Shown: positions 1 to 7,200 of the stretch, in pieces
Layout of the letters: every line of letters begins with the position of its first letter
Position numbering within the stretch: the first letter of the stretch is position 1
From: an uncultured Clostridia bacterium
GTDB lineage: Bacteria > Bacillota_A > Clostridia > Christensenellales > CAG-138
Assembly: GCA_947302865.1 (NCBI GenBank)
Contig: CAMYWS010000008.1
Span: forward strand, 1-17,561
DNA length: 17,561 bases
Reading direction: 5' to 3'
Position numbers and translations under genes: made by a program
The notes under the pieces: model-generated
What the model was told of the DNA's origin: nothing
Databases searched by the model: none
The model's input: only the letters and a program-made list of their open reading frames with translations

Positions 1-900
1 CAGTGCGACCTCTACGGTATGTTCGGTCTGAACGACAACCTCGAGCACCGCATCATCATCGACGGCAAGGTGACCTACACCGTGCAGGATCCGCGCTTCA
101 AGGAAGCGACCAACTTCCTCGCAAACTGGGTCAGCAAAAACCTGATCGACAAGGTCTCCTTTGAGCTTTCGCAGGATAACTTCCTTGCGAACGGCAAAGG
201 TCTCGAAACCTACGGCGCATTCTACTGGTGGGAGAGCGAGACGGTTGTTTCGAACCCCGAGAACTACATCGTCTGCAACCCGCTGATCGGACCGAACGGC
301 GATCAGACGGTCTGCATCTCGAACAATCCGGAAGTCGGTGCGGGCGAAGTCGTCATCTTTTCGGATTGCCCGAACGTCGAAGTCCTGCTTGCGTACTTCG
401 ATCGCTACTATGATCCGGTCGTCTCCGCACAGATCAACTACGGTCCGATCGGTATCGTCTATGAGGAACAGCGCGATGAAAAGGGCATGCTCGTTCAGAA
501 GCCGGTTCCGGAAGGCATGACGACCGACGAACTGCGTCTGCAGAACGCGCCGCTGGGCATCATCTACCTCGGCGAGTATGCGTGGAACAACGTCGTCAAC
601 ATGGAGCCGCGCGCAAAGCTGCGTCTCGAGCGCCTGACGGCATTCGCAACGCCGTTCATGCCGAAAAATGTGCGCCCGTGCCCGAACCTGCAGTTCACGC
701 TCGACGAGCTCAATACGCTCTCGAACTATGAGACCAACCTGAACGACTACATCCGCACCAACCTGATCAAATGGCTGATGGGCGGCGGCGTCAGCGACGC
801 ACAGTGGGATGCGTTCCAGAAGGATCTTTCCGGCAAGTGCAACATTGCGGCGCTTCAGAAGGTCTATCAGGATGCGTATGACCGTTATCTGAATCAGTAA
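1..900 (+). CDS. ABC transporter sugar-binding protein, 3' part (LplA/YtcQ-like)
   Basis: The frame is open from base 1, so the gene begins upstream; 299 codons are visible and the stop is TAA at 898-900. The visible part lacks the signal peptide and N-lobe. It resembles the C-terminal half of large family-1 extracellular solute-binding proteins of the LplA/YtcQ/YesO kind: a segment like LLAYFDRYYDP followed by NYGPIGIVYE (the typical 'last residues of the chain, then YG.EG' pattern), and a final helix ending QKVYQDAYDRYLNQ, which is typical of the family end. Such proteins are lipid-anchored outside the membrane and deliver oligosaccharides to LplB/YtcP-type permeases, which would be expected upstream of the window. 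The neighbouring GH32 and fructokinase genes suggest fructo-oligosaccharide as ligand; that is inference from context, not from the binding site. It probably shares a transcript with the next gene, which starts 17 bases after the stop. Confidence 0.85.
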   Translation, partial: QCDLYGMFGLNDNLEHRIIIDGKVTYTVQDPRFKEATNFLANWVSKNLIDKVSFELSQDNFLANGKGLETYGAFYWWESETVVSNPENYIVCNPLIGPNGDQTVCISNNPEVGAGEVVIFSDCPNVEVLLAYFDRYYDPVVSAQINYGPIGIVYEEQRDEKGMLVQKPVPEGMTTDELRLQNAPLGIIYLGEYAWNNVVNMEPRAKLRLERLTAFATPFMPKNVRPCPNLQFTLDELNTLSNYETNLNDYIRTNLIKWLMGGGVSDAQWDAFQKDLSGKCNIAALQKVYQDAYDRYLNQ

Positions 901-903
901 TTC

Positions 904-910
904 AGGAGGA
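904..910 (+). promoter_or_regulatory. Ribosome binding site for the 602-aa lipoprotein, beside a stop-codon hairpin
   Basis: AGGAGGA lies 7 bases before the ATG at 918. Directly upstream, CTGAAT (889-894) and ATTCAG (900-905) can pair into a 6-bp stem whose loop and closing base contain the TAA stop of the sugar-binding protein gene. The stem touches only the first two bases of the ribosome binding site. Ribosomes terminating on the upstream gene would open it, so weak translational coupling is possible. Confidence 0.55.
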
Positions 911-917
911 ACGTACT

Positions 918-2726
918 ATGAAAAAACTGTTGGCAATACTTCTGTCCCTTGTCATGATCGCAGGGCTTATTGCATGCGGCGGCGAAACGCCGGACAAGCC
1001 CGCGGCAGACGGCGGCAGCAAGCCCGAGATCACGGGCGTGCATGACATGACCGTGGAAGCGGGACATGAGATCGACGTGCTCGAAGGCGTATCCGCGGGC
1101 GATCTGACCTCCATGATCACGATCGAATCTTCTCCCGCGCTGTCCTTCAAGGGCGGCAAAGCAACCCCGGAAACCGCCGGCAACTATGAGCTGGTCTATT
1201 CCGTCACCGACAACAGCGGCAATACCGCTGAAGCATATGCGACGCTGACCGTCACCAAGAAGACCGGGGAAGCGGTCCTTCTGAAGGACTTTGACTTCAG
1301 CACCATCGAAGCGACCGACGCGCACGGCTGGGAAGCTGTGGTTGACGGCGCGGAAGCGACCGGTGCTCTGAAAGACGGCGCGTACGTCATCGACATCGTG
1401 AACCCCGGTGAGGGCGACGATGATGTCCGCTTCGTCAAGACCCTCCCCGTGAAGGCGGGTGCGGATTATAAGATCAAGATCTGGGCAAAGTCCACGGCGC
1501 CCACGTTTGCGCACTTCATTCCGAAGAAGGCGGATGTGGAAGACTGGGCTACCTTCGGCGGCGAAGTCTGGAACGCACGTCTGGATGAGAAGATCACCTG
1601 CATCGAATCCAACTTCACGCCTGCGGAAGCCGGCAACGCGGAACTCCGTCTCCACCTCGGCAAGATCACGCCGGACCCGAACAACCCCGCAGACACCACG
1701 CCGGAGAACTTCACGGTGACGATCGACAAGGTCGAGATCTATGAGAGCGTCGGCGCAGAGGTTCTGGAACCGCTGTACACCGCTGACTTTGCAGACGGCG
1801 GCGCAACCATAGAAGCAGGCGACGGCGCGGCGGCAAGCGTTGCGTTTGAAGACGGCGCGGCTGTGTTTACGATCGAGAACTACCCGACCGAGGGCGGCGT
1901 ATGGAGCATTAAGGCAAACCTCGAACTCCCGGGCGTCACCATCGAGCAGGACACGATGTACAACTACAGCTTCACGATCGCAGCGGAGAATGCGCAGGGC
2001 GGCGAAGCGCTGACCGAAAGCGCGACGCTGTATCACGAAGCGCGCGCGAACTTCAACGGGCTTGACGTCGGCGCAGGCGAGGAAAAGACGATCTCCGTGC
2101 AGTTTACTGCGGAAGCGAACGTTACCGATCCGGTCATCCGTATGCAGATCGGCAACCCCTCCGACGGCGTAACTTCCAACAAGCTCACGATCAAGAACTT
2201 TGTGTTCAACAAGGTCGGCGGCGACAAGGAGACGATCAAGACGATCGAAGACTTCGCACCGCTCGGCATGCGTGTTGACAGCGTCGACAAGGATAAGTAT
2301 CCGTGGGAGACCTTCAACGGCACCGATGAGGACAACGAACGCGGCGTCGGCACGATCTGGACCGCGGACGGTAGTCTGTTCTACCGCATCGACGACGGCG
2401 GTACGGTCGACTGGCACAACAAGCTGATCTGTAAGCTCACGCTGCCTGCGGACAGCTACTTCATCGTCGAGATTACGGCAAAGGCAACGAAGAACGTGAG
2501 CTGCGGCTTCTTCCTGAACCCGCAGGGCGGCTGGGATCCGCGCGTAAGTGAGGGCATCGACTTCACGACCGAGGAGCAGACCTTCACGTTTGAAACCAAC
2601 GACACATTCATCATGGATATGCCGTGCGAACTTCTGTTCCAGTTCGGTTCCGAAGCAACCGCGGCGCTCGGTGACGTCACCATCGAGTTTACCAGCGTCA
2701 AGATCTACCAGAAAGCCGTTCAGTAA
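918..2726 (+). CDS. Modular surface lipoprotein: Ig-like plus three carbohydrate-binding-like modules
   Basis: This 602-residue protein begins with a lipoprotein signal peptide (MKKLLAILLSLVMIAG, lipobox LIAC with Cys20). Residues about 35-118 look like a bacterial Ig-like (DUF5011/HYR type) domain: 'MTVEAGHEIDVLEGV...ETAGNYELVYSVTDNSGN'. Three beta-rich segments follow at about 120-280, 283-435 and 438-602. Each has the layout of CBM4/9/22-like sandwiches: a basic-aromatic edge strand, 'AGADYKIKIWAKS' or similar, then 'ELRLHLG' and a closing 'VTIDKVEIYE'-type strand. No catalytic motif is visible. The same architecture recurs in the next gene. Sitting between a sugar-binding protein and a GH32 lipoprotein, it is probably a surface-anchored glycan-capture protein. 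Carbohydrate binding itself is inference; it could be structural or an adhesin. The start is supported by AGGAGGA 7 bases upstream. Confidence 0.8.
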   Translation: MKKLLAILLSLVMIAGLIACGGETPDKPAADGGSKPEITGVHDMTVEAGHEIDVLEGVSAGDLTSMITIESSPALSFKGGKATPETAGNYELVYSVTDNSGNTAEAYATLTVTKKTGEAVLLKDFDFSTIEATDAHGWEAVVDGAEATGALKDGAYVIDIVNPGEGDDDVRFVKTLPVKAGADYKIKIWAKSTAPTFAHFIPKKADVEDWATFGGEVWNARLDEKITCIESNFTPAEAGNAELRLHLGKITPDPNNPADTTPENFTVTIDKVEIYESVGAEVLEPLYTADFADGGATIEAGDGAAASVAFEDGAAVFTIENYPTEGGVWSIKANLELPGVTIEQDTMYNYSFTIAAENAQGGEALTESATLYHEARANFNGLDVGAGEEKTISVQFTAEANVTDPVIRMQIGNPSDGVTSNKLTIKNFVFNKVGGDKETIKTIEDFAPLGMRVDSVDKDKYPWETFNGTDEDNERGVGTIWTADGSLFYRIDDGGTVDWHNKLICKLTLPADSYFIVEITAKATKNVSCGFFLNPQGGWDPRVSEGIDFTTEEQTFTFETNDTFIMDMPCELLFQFGSEATAALGDVTIEFTSVKIYQKAVQ

Positions 2727-2740
2727 GAACGCATAACCCG

Positions 2741-2767
2741 AAGGGGGATGGAAAACCCGTCCCCCTT
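2741..2767 (+). terminator. Intergenic hairpin, partial terminator or 3'-end stabiliser
   Basis: AAGGGGGATGG (2741-2751) pairs with CCGTCCCCCTT (2757-2767) around the loop AAAAC, giving an 11-bp stem with one G-U pair. The following bases (TCTCACATTATTTT) are only moderately T-rich, so it may be a leaky terminator or an mRNA-stabilising stem rather than a full stop. It lies 15 bases after the stop of the 602-residue lipoprotein gene and 33 bases before the next ATG. It would favour the upstream genes over the very large one downstream. Confidence 0.6.
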
Positions 2768-2800
2768 CTCACATTATTTTCAGCATCAGGGGGGTCGGAA

Positions 2801-5800
2801 ATGAAACGCATAAAGATGCTGCTCGCGTGCTTACTGGCTCTGTTGTTCGTATGCGCGGGCTGCGGCAGGACAGCGCCCGCAGCGAATCAAAGCATAACGA
2901 CCGACGGAAAGCCAGTGCGCTATCTGCAGAACGATATCCATTTTGATACGAAGGAACAGACCGTCTCCGAGGGAGAACTGTTCCGTGTGCAGTTTGAAGG
3001 CGACGCCGTTGCGGGAACTGCCGGGGTGGTTGACGGAAAATACCGTGTCACCGCGACAAAAACCGACGGAGAGGCATGGCATATCAAACTCGAATCCAAC
3101 TATCCTACGGTCCCCGGAAACGATTACAGAATTACATACACCTTTATTTCCGACGTTGCCGGACGCGTAAAGTTCGGCGACGTGCAGGAGTTCCCGATCA
3201 AGGCGGGTCAGAACGAGGTCACGGGAGTCGTCACCGCAAAGAACGGTACGACTTATCTGGACTTCCAGCTCGGTATGCTCGATCCGTTTACGATCGATTT
3301 TGAGAAGATCACGGTCGCAGAGTTTGCGGACGAAGCGACCTTTATCAGTATCCTTCCTTCCGCCGTCCCGTTCGAATCGGAACAGGCGGTCTATGAACAG
3401 CACGACGACGGTTTTGAGCAGACCCTCGAGCGCGCTGCGGACGGCGTAACAGCGAACGTCGCAAACGCGCCGGCAAACGGCGACGTGTGGAATTCCAAGC
3501 TGTTCATCCGTACCGGCGCTGTTCCCGAGCCCGGCAAGCATTATCTGATCAGCGCGGACATTGCCGCGGAGAAGGAGATGGATTTCGAGATCTGTCTGAA
3601 CAACGGCGACGAAGAAAAGGGCTACGGCGCGCTGTACGGTCAGCGCCTTACCGAAACGCCCGCGACGTTCGTACAGACGGTCTCTATTCCGAAGACGGGC
3701 TTTGACGCCAAGGAGGTCGTTTTGCAGCTCATGCTCGGCAAGAGCGCTGCGGGCAACCGCATCACGGTGAAAAATGTCAACGTCGAGGAGATCAACGACT
3801 CCTATCGCGAACTGCTCCCGGCGGATTTTGCGATGGACAAATCCATCGCTGTCGGTACCGCAACCCGGCAGGTGCCGGACGGCTATAAAGAGATCCCTCT
3901 GAACGGGTTCTCCTTTACCGGAACGGATACGACTTTTGAGGGACATGACGACGGCTATGTGATCGAGATGAACGAAAGCGCGGACGGCGTCGATATGAAG
4001 ATCGTCAAAGCACCCGAAAACGCGGACGATCGCGGCGTCTGGAAAGCAAGGCTGTTCGTCAATACCGGCGTGGAACCGGAGGCGGGCAAGATCTATCGTG
4101 TTTCATACGATCTGACGCCGACGGCGGACCAGTCGGAATACGAGGTCTGCTTTGACGGCGACGAAGAGAAAGCGTACGGCGCGCTTTACGGGCGTCCCTT
4201 GACCGCGGGAACGGCAGACCATGTGGAATACACGTTCTCTGCGGCGGAACCCAAGGGCGTTCTGAAGCTGAAATTCCAGCTCGGTAAGACGAACGGCGCG
4301 GAAGGCAACACGTTTGCGCTTCGCAACTTCAAGTTTGAAGAGCTGACGACAGAGTTCAAGGACATTCTTCCGGCAGAGTTCGCGTATCCCGAGGGAAGCG
4401 GCGACACGACGGTCAACAATTCCTTCGACTTGGAAACCAACAACGGGACGGCTGCCGCGCTCACCGGCGACGGATCGAGCGCGACCGCAACGGTGACGAC
4501 CCCGGGCGACGACTGGCATATCAAGCTCTACGCAAAGCCCGGACTGGATCTGGAAGCGAACGAGACCTATACGATCACCATGGACGTGACCGGCGCATCC
4601 GGATGCACCGCATGCTATAAGAACGTCGCGACCGGCGCAGAGGACGGCTTCGGAACGGAAGCGATCGGCTCCGGGACGGTCACGCATACCGTGACCCCGA
4701 CCGAAGGCGGACGGCTTGAGATCCTGCTGAAGATCGGAAATGTTCCCGCAGGAACGGCTGTCATGGTCAAAAACATTCACATCACGAAAACCACGACGGA
4801 TTATATCCCGATGGAACTGTCGGGCTTCGGCTATCCCGTTACCACGGGAGGCGGCACCGAAACGGTTCCCGCAGGCTATGTCGCACAGCCGCTTTCCGTA
4901 TCGGCAAACGCGGTAGCGTGGGATGAATCCGAGGCGTCCGCATCTGCTTCGGGCAGCTCGGCGACGCTGCGAGTGACCAAGGCACGCACCTCCGGCGGTA
5001 TGTGGAGTGTGCGGCTCGAGGTCAACACCGGTGTTGCGCTTGAGAAGGACGCGCAGTATCAGGTCAGCGGCACGCTGACAAGCGAAAAGGGAAATATGCC
5101 CTTTGAGGTGCTTTACAGCAACGGAAGCGGCACCGATGAAGGTCCGCACAATCCGGGCGGACAGGGCTATGCGGAAGGAAGCTGGGGACTCAGAGTGGAC
5201 AACGACGGAGGTTCCGCAAGCTTCAGCAAGACTTTCACGGTCCCGGAGCGTTCGGAGTATCGTCCCCTCGTTCTTCGCGTACAGGTTGGCGACACACCCG
5301 CGCCGAACACGATCACCGTCAGCAACATTCAGGTAAAGAAGTGGGTTCCCGAACACGAAGAAACCACGGAACCTTCTACGGAAAACCGTTCCTTTGATCT
5401 GGAGGCGAACAGCGGCGCGGAAGCAGCGCTGACCGGCGACGGCTCAAGCGCGACGGCAACGGTTACAACGCCCGGAGCGGATTGGAACGTGAAGCTCTAC
5501 GCGAAGCCGAACGTGACGCTTGAGACGGGGAAAACCTATCGCATCAGCATGAACGTAAGCGGCGCTTCCGGCTGCACGGCGTGCTACAAGAATCTGGCGA
5601 ACGGCAACGAGGAAGGCTTCGGAACGGAAAAGATCGGAAACGGCACGGTTACGCATATCGTGACGCCGGCCGAGGACGGAGTGCTTGAGCTCATGCTCAA
5701 GATCGGCAACGTGTCTGCCGGTACTGAAGTCACGGTCAGCGGCATTCAGATCGCGGAGTTTGCCGCCGGCGAACTTGACGTGACGCCCGATTCGTTTGCG

Positions 5801-7144
5801 TACCCCGTGACGACGCCGGGCAGCGTGGCGTACCGTTCCTTTGATCTGGAGACCAACATGGGCGCGGCCGCGACGCTGACCGGAGACGGCAGCAGCGCGG
5901 TCACGACGGTCACGGCTCCCGGCGACGACTGGCATATCAAACTGTACGCGAAGCCCGGTGTGGAGCTTAAGGCAGGGGAAACGTACCGCATCAGCATGGA
6001 TGTGACAGGGGCGGACGGCTGCACGGCATGTTTTAAGAACACGGCGACCGGCGCGGAGGACGGCTTCGGAACGGAAGCGATCGGATCCGGCACGGTGACG
6101 CATACCGTGACGCCGACGGAAGACGGTACGATGGAGATCCTTCTGAAGCTCGGTACCGTCCCGGCAGGCGGAGTCGTTACCGTCAAGAACGTCAAACTCG
6201 AACAGAGCGTTGCGGGCGAAGCGACGAACGTGATCGACGATCTGCAATTCGACAGCGAAGGCTATATCAACGACGCGGCCGACGCGGGCTATGTCACGGA
6301 AATGACGCAGAGCGCGGATTCCGTCGTCTACCGCATCGTGTCCGCACCGGAGGAGCGCAATCCGTGGAATGTGAAGCTGTTTGTCAAGACCGGCTTTACG
6401 CCCGAGAAGAACAAGGGATACCGCATCAGCTTCGACATCGCATCCGAAAAGAAGCAGGATGTGCTGGAGGTCTTCTATGACGGCAATTCCGAAGCATGCT
6501 ACGGACAGCTGTTCGGACAGTCCCTGTCGGGCGGGAAAAAGACCGTTTCGTATACGATGAACGGCGGAGAAAGCAAGGGCGAGCTGGTCATCCAGATCCG
6601 CCTCGGAAAAACGGACGGCACGGACGGCAATGCCTATACCGTGTCCAACGTGAAGATCGAAGAAGTGAAATTCAAGACCGAACAGGTCGATCTGACACAG
6701 CAGACGGTCACCTCGTTTATCCATAACGAATATCAGGCAACGCTCGACAGGACGGCCGAAAACGCGGCGATGACGCTGTCGTCGACGCCTGAAAATGCGG
6801 AAGCATGGAAGACCAAGCTGTTTGTCCACACCGGCGCGAAGTTTCAGGCGGGCGGCAAGTATCGCGTCCGCTTCGACGTGAACGCAGAAAAAGAGACCGG
6901 CTATGAGGTCTGTTTCAACCACGGAAATGAGGAAAAAGGTCTCGGCGCGATGTACGGACTGACGGCGGGACCCAGGACACAAACGGTAACATACACCGTG
7001 TACGCGACGCGCGATATCGACCTTGTCATTCAGCTGTCGCTCGGCAACTGCGCCGCGCCGAATACGGTGACGATAAGCAATGTACATGTTGAGGAAGCGG
7101 GAGAACTGATCCCCGTATCCGAAACAGTATACACGTTCCACTGA
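2801..7144 (+). CDS. Giant surface lipoprotein with about nine tandem carbohydrate-binding-like modules
   Basis: This 1447-residue protein has a lipoprotein-type signal (MKRIKMLLACLLALLFVCAG, then Cys; the -3 residue of the lipobox is itself Cys, which is unusual). The rest is almost wholly tandem beta-rich modules of about 120-190 residues, at roughly 45-180, 182-333, 334-518, 519-667, 667-860, 861-1009, 1010-1139, 1140-1296 and 1297-1447. All nine carry a W-x-x-[KR]-L motif (AWHIKL, VWNSKL, VWKARL, DWHIKL, MWSVRL, DWNVKL, DWHIKL, PWNVKL, AWKTKL), then a 'G..Y.I..D' strand, an 'L.LG' strand and a closing '[VI]xN[VI]' strand, as in CBM4/9-like sandwiches. One class (modules 2, 3, 8, 9) has an E..CF..G.EE..YG.LYG-like stretch; another (4, 6, 7) has GCTAC and GFGTE. 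No enzyme motif is visible. The likely role is a long extracellular stalk that binds fructan or another glycan beside the anchored GH32; the ligand is inferred from context only. The start has a GGGGGG-type purine run 5 bases upstream. Confidence 0.85.
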   Translation: MKRIKMLLACLLALLFVCAGCGRTAPAANQSITTDGKPVRYLQNDIHFDTKEQTVSEGELFRVQFEGDAVAGTAGVVDGKYRVTATKTDGEAWHIKLESNYPTVPGNDYRITYTFISDVAGRVKFGDVQEFPIKAGQNEVTGVVTAKNGTTYLDFQLGMLDPFTIDFEKITVAEFADEATFISILPSAVPFESEQAVYEQHDDGFEQTLERAADGVTANVANAPANGDVWNSKLFIRTGAVPEPGKHYLISADIAAEKEMDFEICLNNGDEEKGYGALYGQRLTETPATFVQTVSIPKTGFDAKEVVLQLMLGKSAAGNRITVKNVNVEEINDSYRELLPADFAMDKSIAVGTATRQVPDGYKEIPLNGFSFTGTDTTFEGHDDGYVIEMNESADGVDMKIVKAPENADDRGVWKARLFVNTGVEPEAGKIYRVSYDLTPTADQSEYEVCFDGDEEKAYGALYGRPLTAGTADHVEYTFSAAEPKGVLKLKFQLGKTNGAEGNTFALRNFKFEELTTEFKDILPAEFAYPEGSGDTTVNNSFDLETNNGTAAALTGDGSSATATVTTPGDDWHIKLYAKPGLDLEANETYTITMDVTGASGCTACYKNVATGAEDGFGTEAIGSGTVTHTVTPTEGGRLEILLKIGNVPAGTAVMVKNIHITKTTTDYIPMELSGFGYPVTTGGGTETVPAGYVAQPLSVSANAVAWDESEASASASGSSATLRVTKARTSGGMWSVRLEVNTGVALEKDAQYQVSGTLTSEKGNMPFEVLYSNGSGTDEGPHNPGGQGYAEGSWGLRVDNDGGSASFSKTFTVPERSEYRPLVLRVQVGDTPAPNTITVSNIQVKKWVPEHEETTEPSTENRSFDLEANSGAEAALTGDGSSATATVTTPGADWNVKLYAKPNVTLETGKTYRISMNVSGASGCTACYKNLANGNEEGFGTEKIGNGTVTHIVTPAEDGVLELMLKIGNVSAGTEVTVSGIQIAEFAAGELDVTPDSFAYPVTTPGSVAYRSFDLETNMGAAATLTGDGSSAVTTVTAPGDDWHIKLYAKPGVELKAGETYRISMDVTGADGCTACFKNTATGAEDGFGTEAIGSGTVTHTVTPTEDGTMEILLKLGTVPAGGVVTVKNVKLEQSVAGEATNVIDDLQFDSEGYINDAADAGYVTEMTQSADSVVYRIVSAPEERNPWNVKLFVKTGFTPEKNKGYRISFDIASEKKQDVLEVFYDGNSEACYGQLFGQSLSGGKKTVSYTMNGGESKGELVIQIRLGKTDGTDGNAYTVSNVKIEEVKFKTEQVDLTQQTVTSFIHNEYQATLDRTAENAAMTLSSTPENAEAWKTKLFVHTGAKFQAGGKYRVRFDVNAEKETGYEVCFNHGNEEKGLGAMYGLTAGPRTQTVTYTVYATRDIDLVIQLSLGNCAAPNTVTISNVHVEEAGELIPVSETVYTFH
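4421..4783 (+). repeat. 121-codon module repeat, copy 1 (CTAC class)
   Basis: First of three gap-free 363-base in-frame repeats in the giant lipoprotein gene. The encoded module runs from SFDLETNNGT through DWHIKLYAKP and GCTACYKN to a final NIHI. Two cysteines (residues 602 and 605) are spaced C-x-x-C. By hand count it matches copy 3 at about 95 of 121 residues with no insertion or deletion. Confidence 0.9.
5390..5752 (+). repeat. 121-codon module repeat, copy 2 (CTAC class)
   Basis: Second copy, again exactly 363 bases, from SFDLEANSGA through DWNVKLYAKP and GCTACYKN (Cys925, Cys928) to GIQI. It is separated from copy 1 by an unrelated divergent module (about residues 667-860) and lies directly before copy 3. 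Confidence 0.9.
5837..6199 (+). repeat. 121-codon module repeat, copy 3 (CTAC class)
   Basis: Third copy, 363 bases, from SFDLETNMGA through DWHIKLYAKP and GCTACFKN (Cys1074, Cys1077) to NVKL. It starts 447 bases after copy 2. Copies 1 and 3 share long nucleotide stretches around the GFGTEAIGSGTVTH segment, suggesting fairly recent duplication or gene conversion within the gene. Confidence 0.9.
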
Positions 7145-7159
7145 AATCCAAAACCAAAT

Positions 7160-7185
7160 GGGAAGGGCATGCAGATGCCCTTCCC
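7160..7185 (+). promoter_or_regulatory. Perfect 11-bp hairpin before the GH32 lipoprotein gene
   Basis: GGGAAGGGCAT (7160-7170) pairs perfectly with ATGCCCTTCCC (7175-7185) around the loop GCAG. No T-run follows; instead the ribosome binding site CAGGAG (7189-7194) of the next gene comes at once. It is therefore more likely an mRNA 3'-end stabiliser, processing site or translation-modulating element than an intrinsic terminator. It sits in the 56-base gap between the giant lipoprotein and the GH32 lipoprotein. Confidence 0.55.
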
Positions 7186-7200
7186 GGACAGGAGATTATC

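Noticed and set aside
894..2417. Long minus-strand open frame of 507 codons opposite the 602-residue lipoprotein gene
   Set aside because: It is the antisense shadow of a GC-rich gene with strong third-position bias. It is Arg/Val-rich, without motifs, whereas the plus strand has a signal peptide, a ribosome binding site and domain structure.
5444..7141. Minus-strand open frame of 565 codons opposite the giant lipoprotein
   Set aside because: Its repetition mirrors the plus-strand module repeats and it has no recognisable domain. The similar minus-strand frames at 2831-3946, 4103-5356, 7348-8862 and 10754-11686 were dismissed for the same reason.
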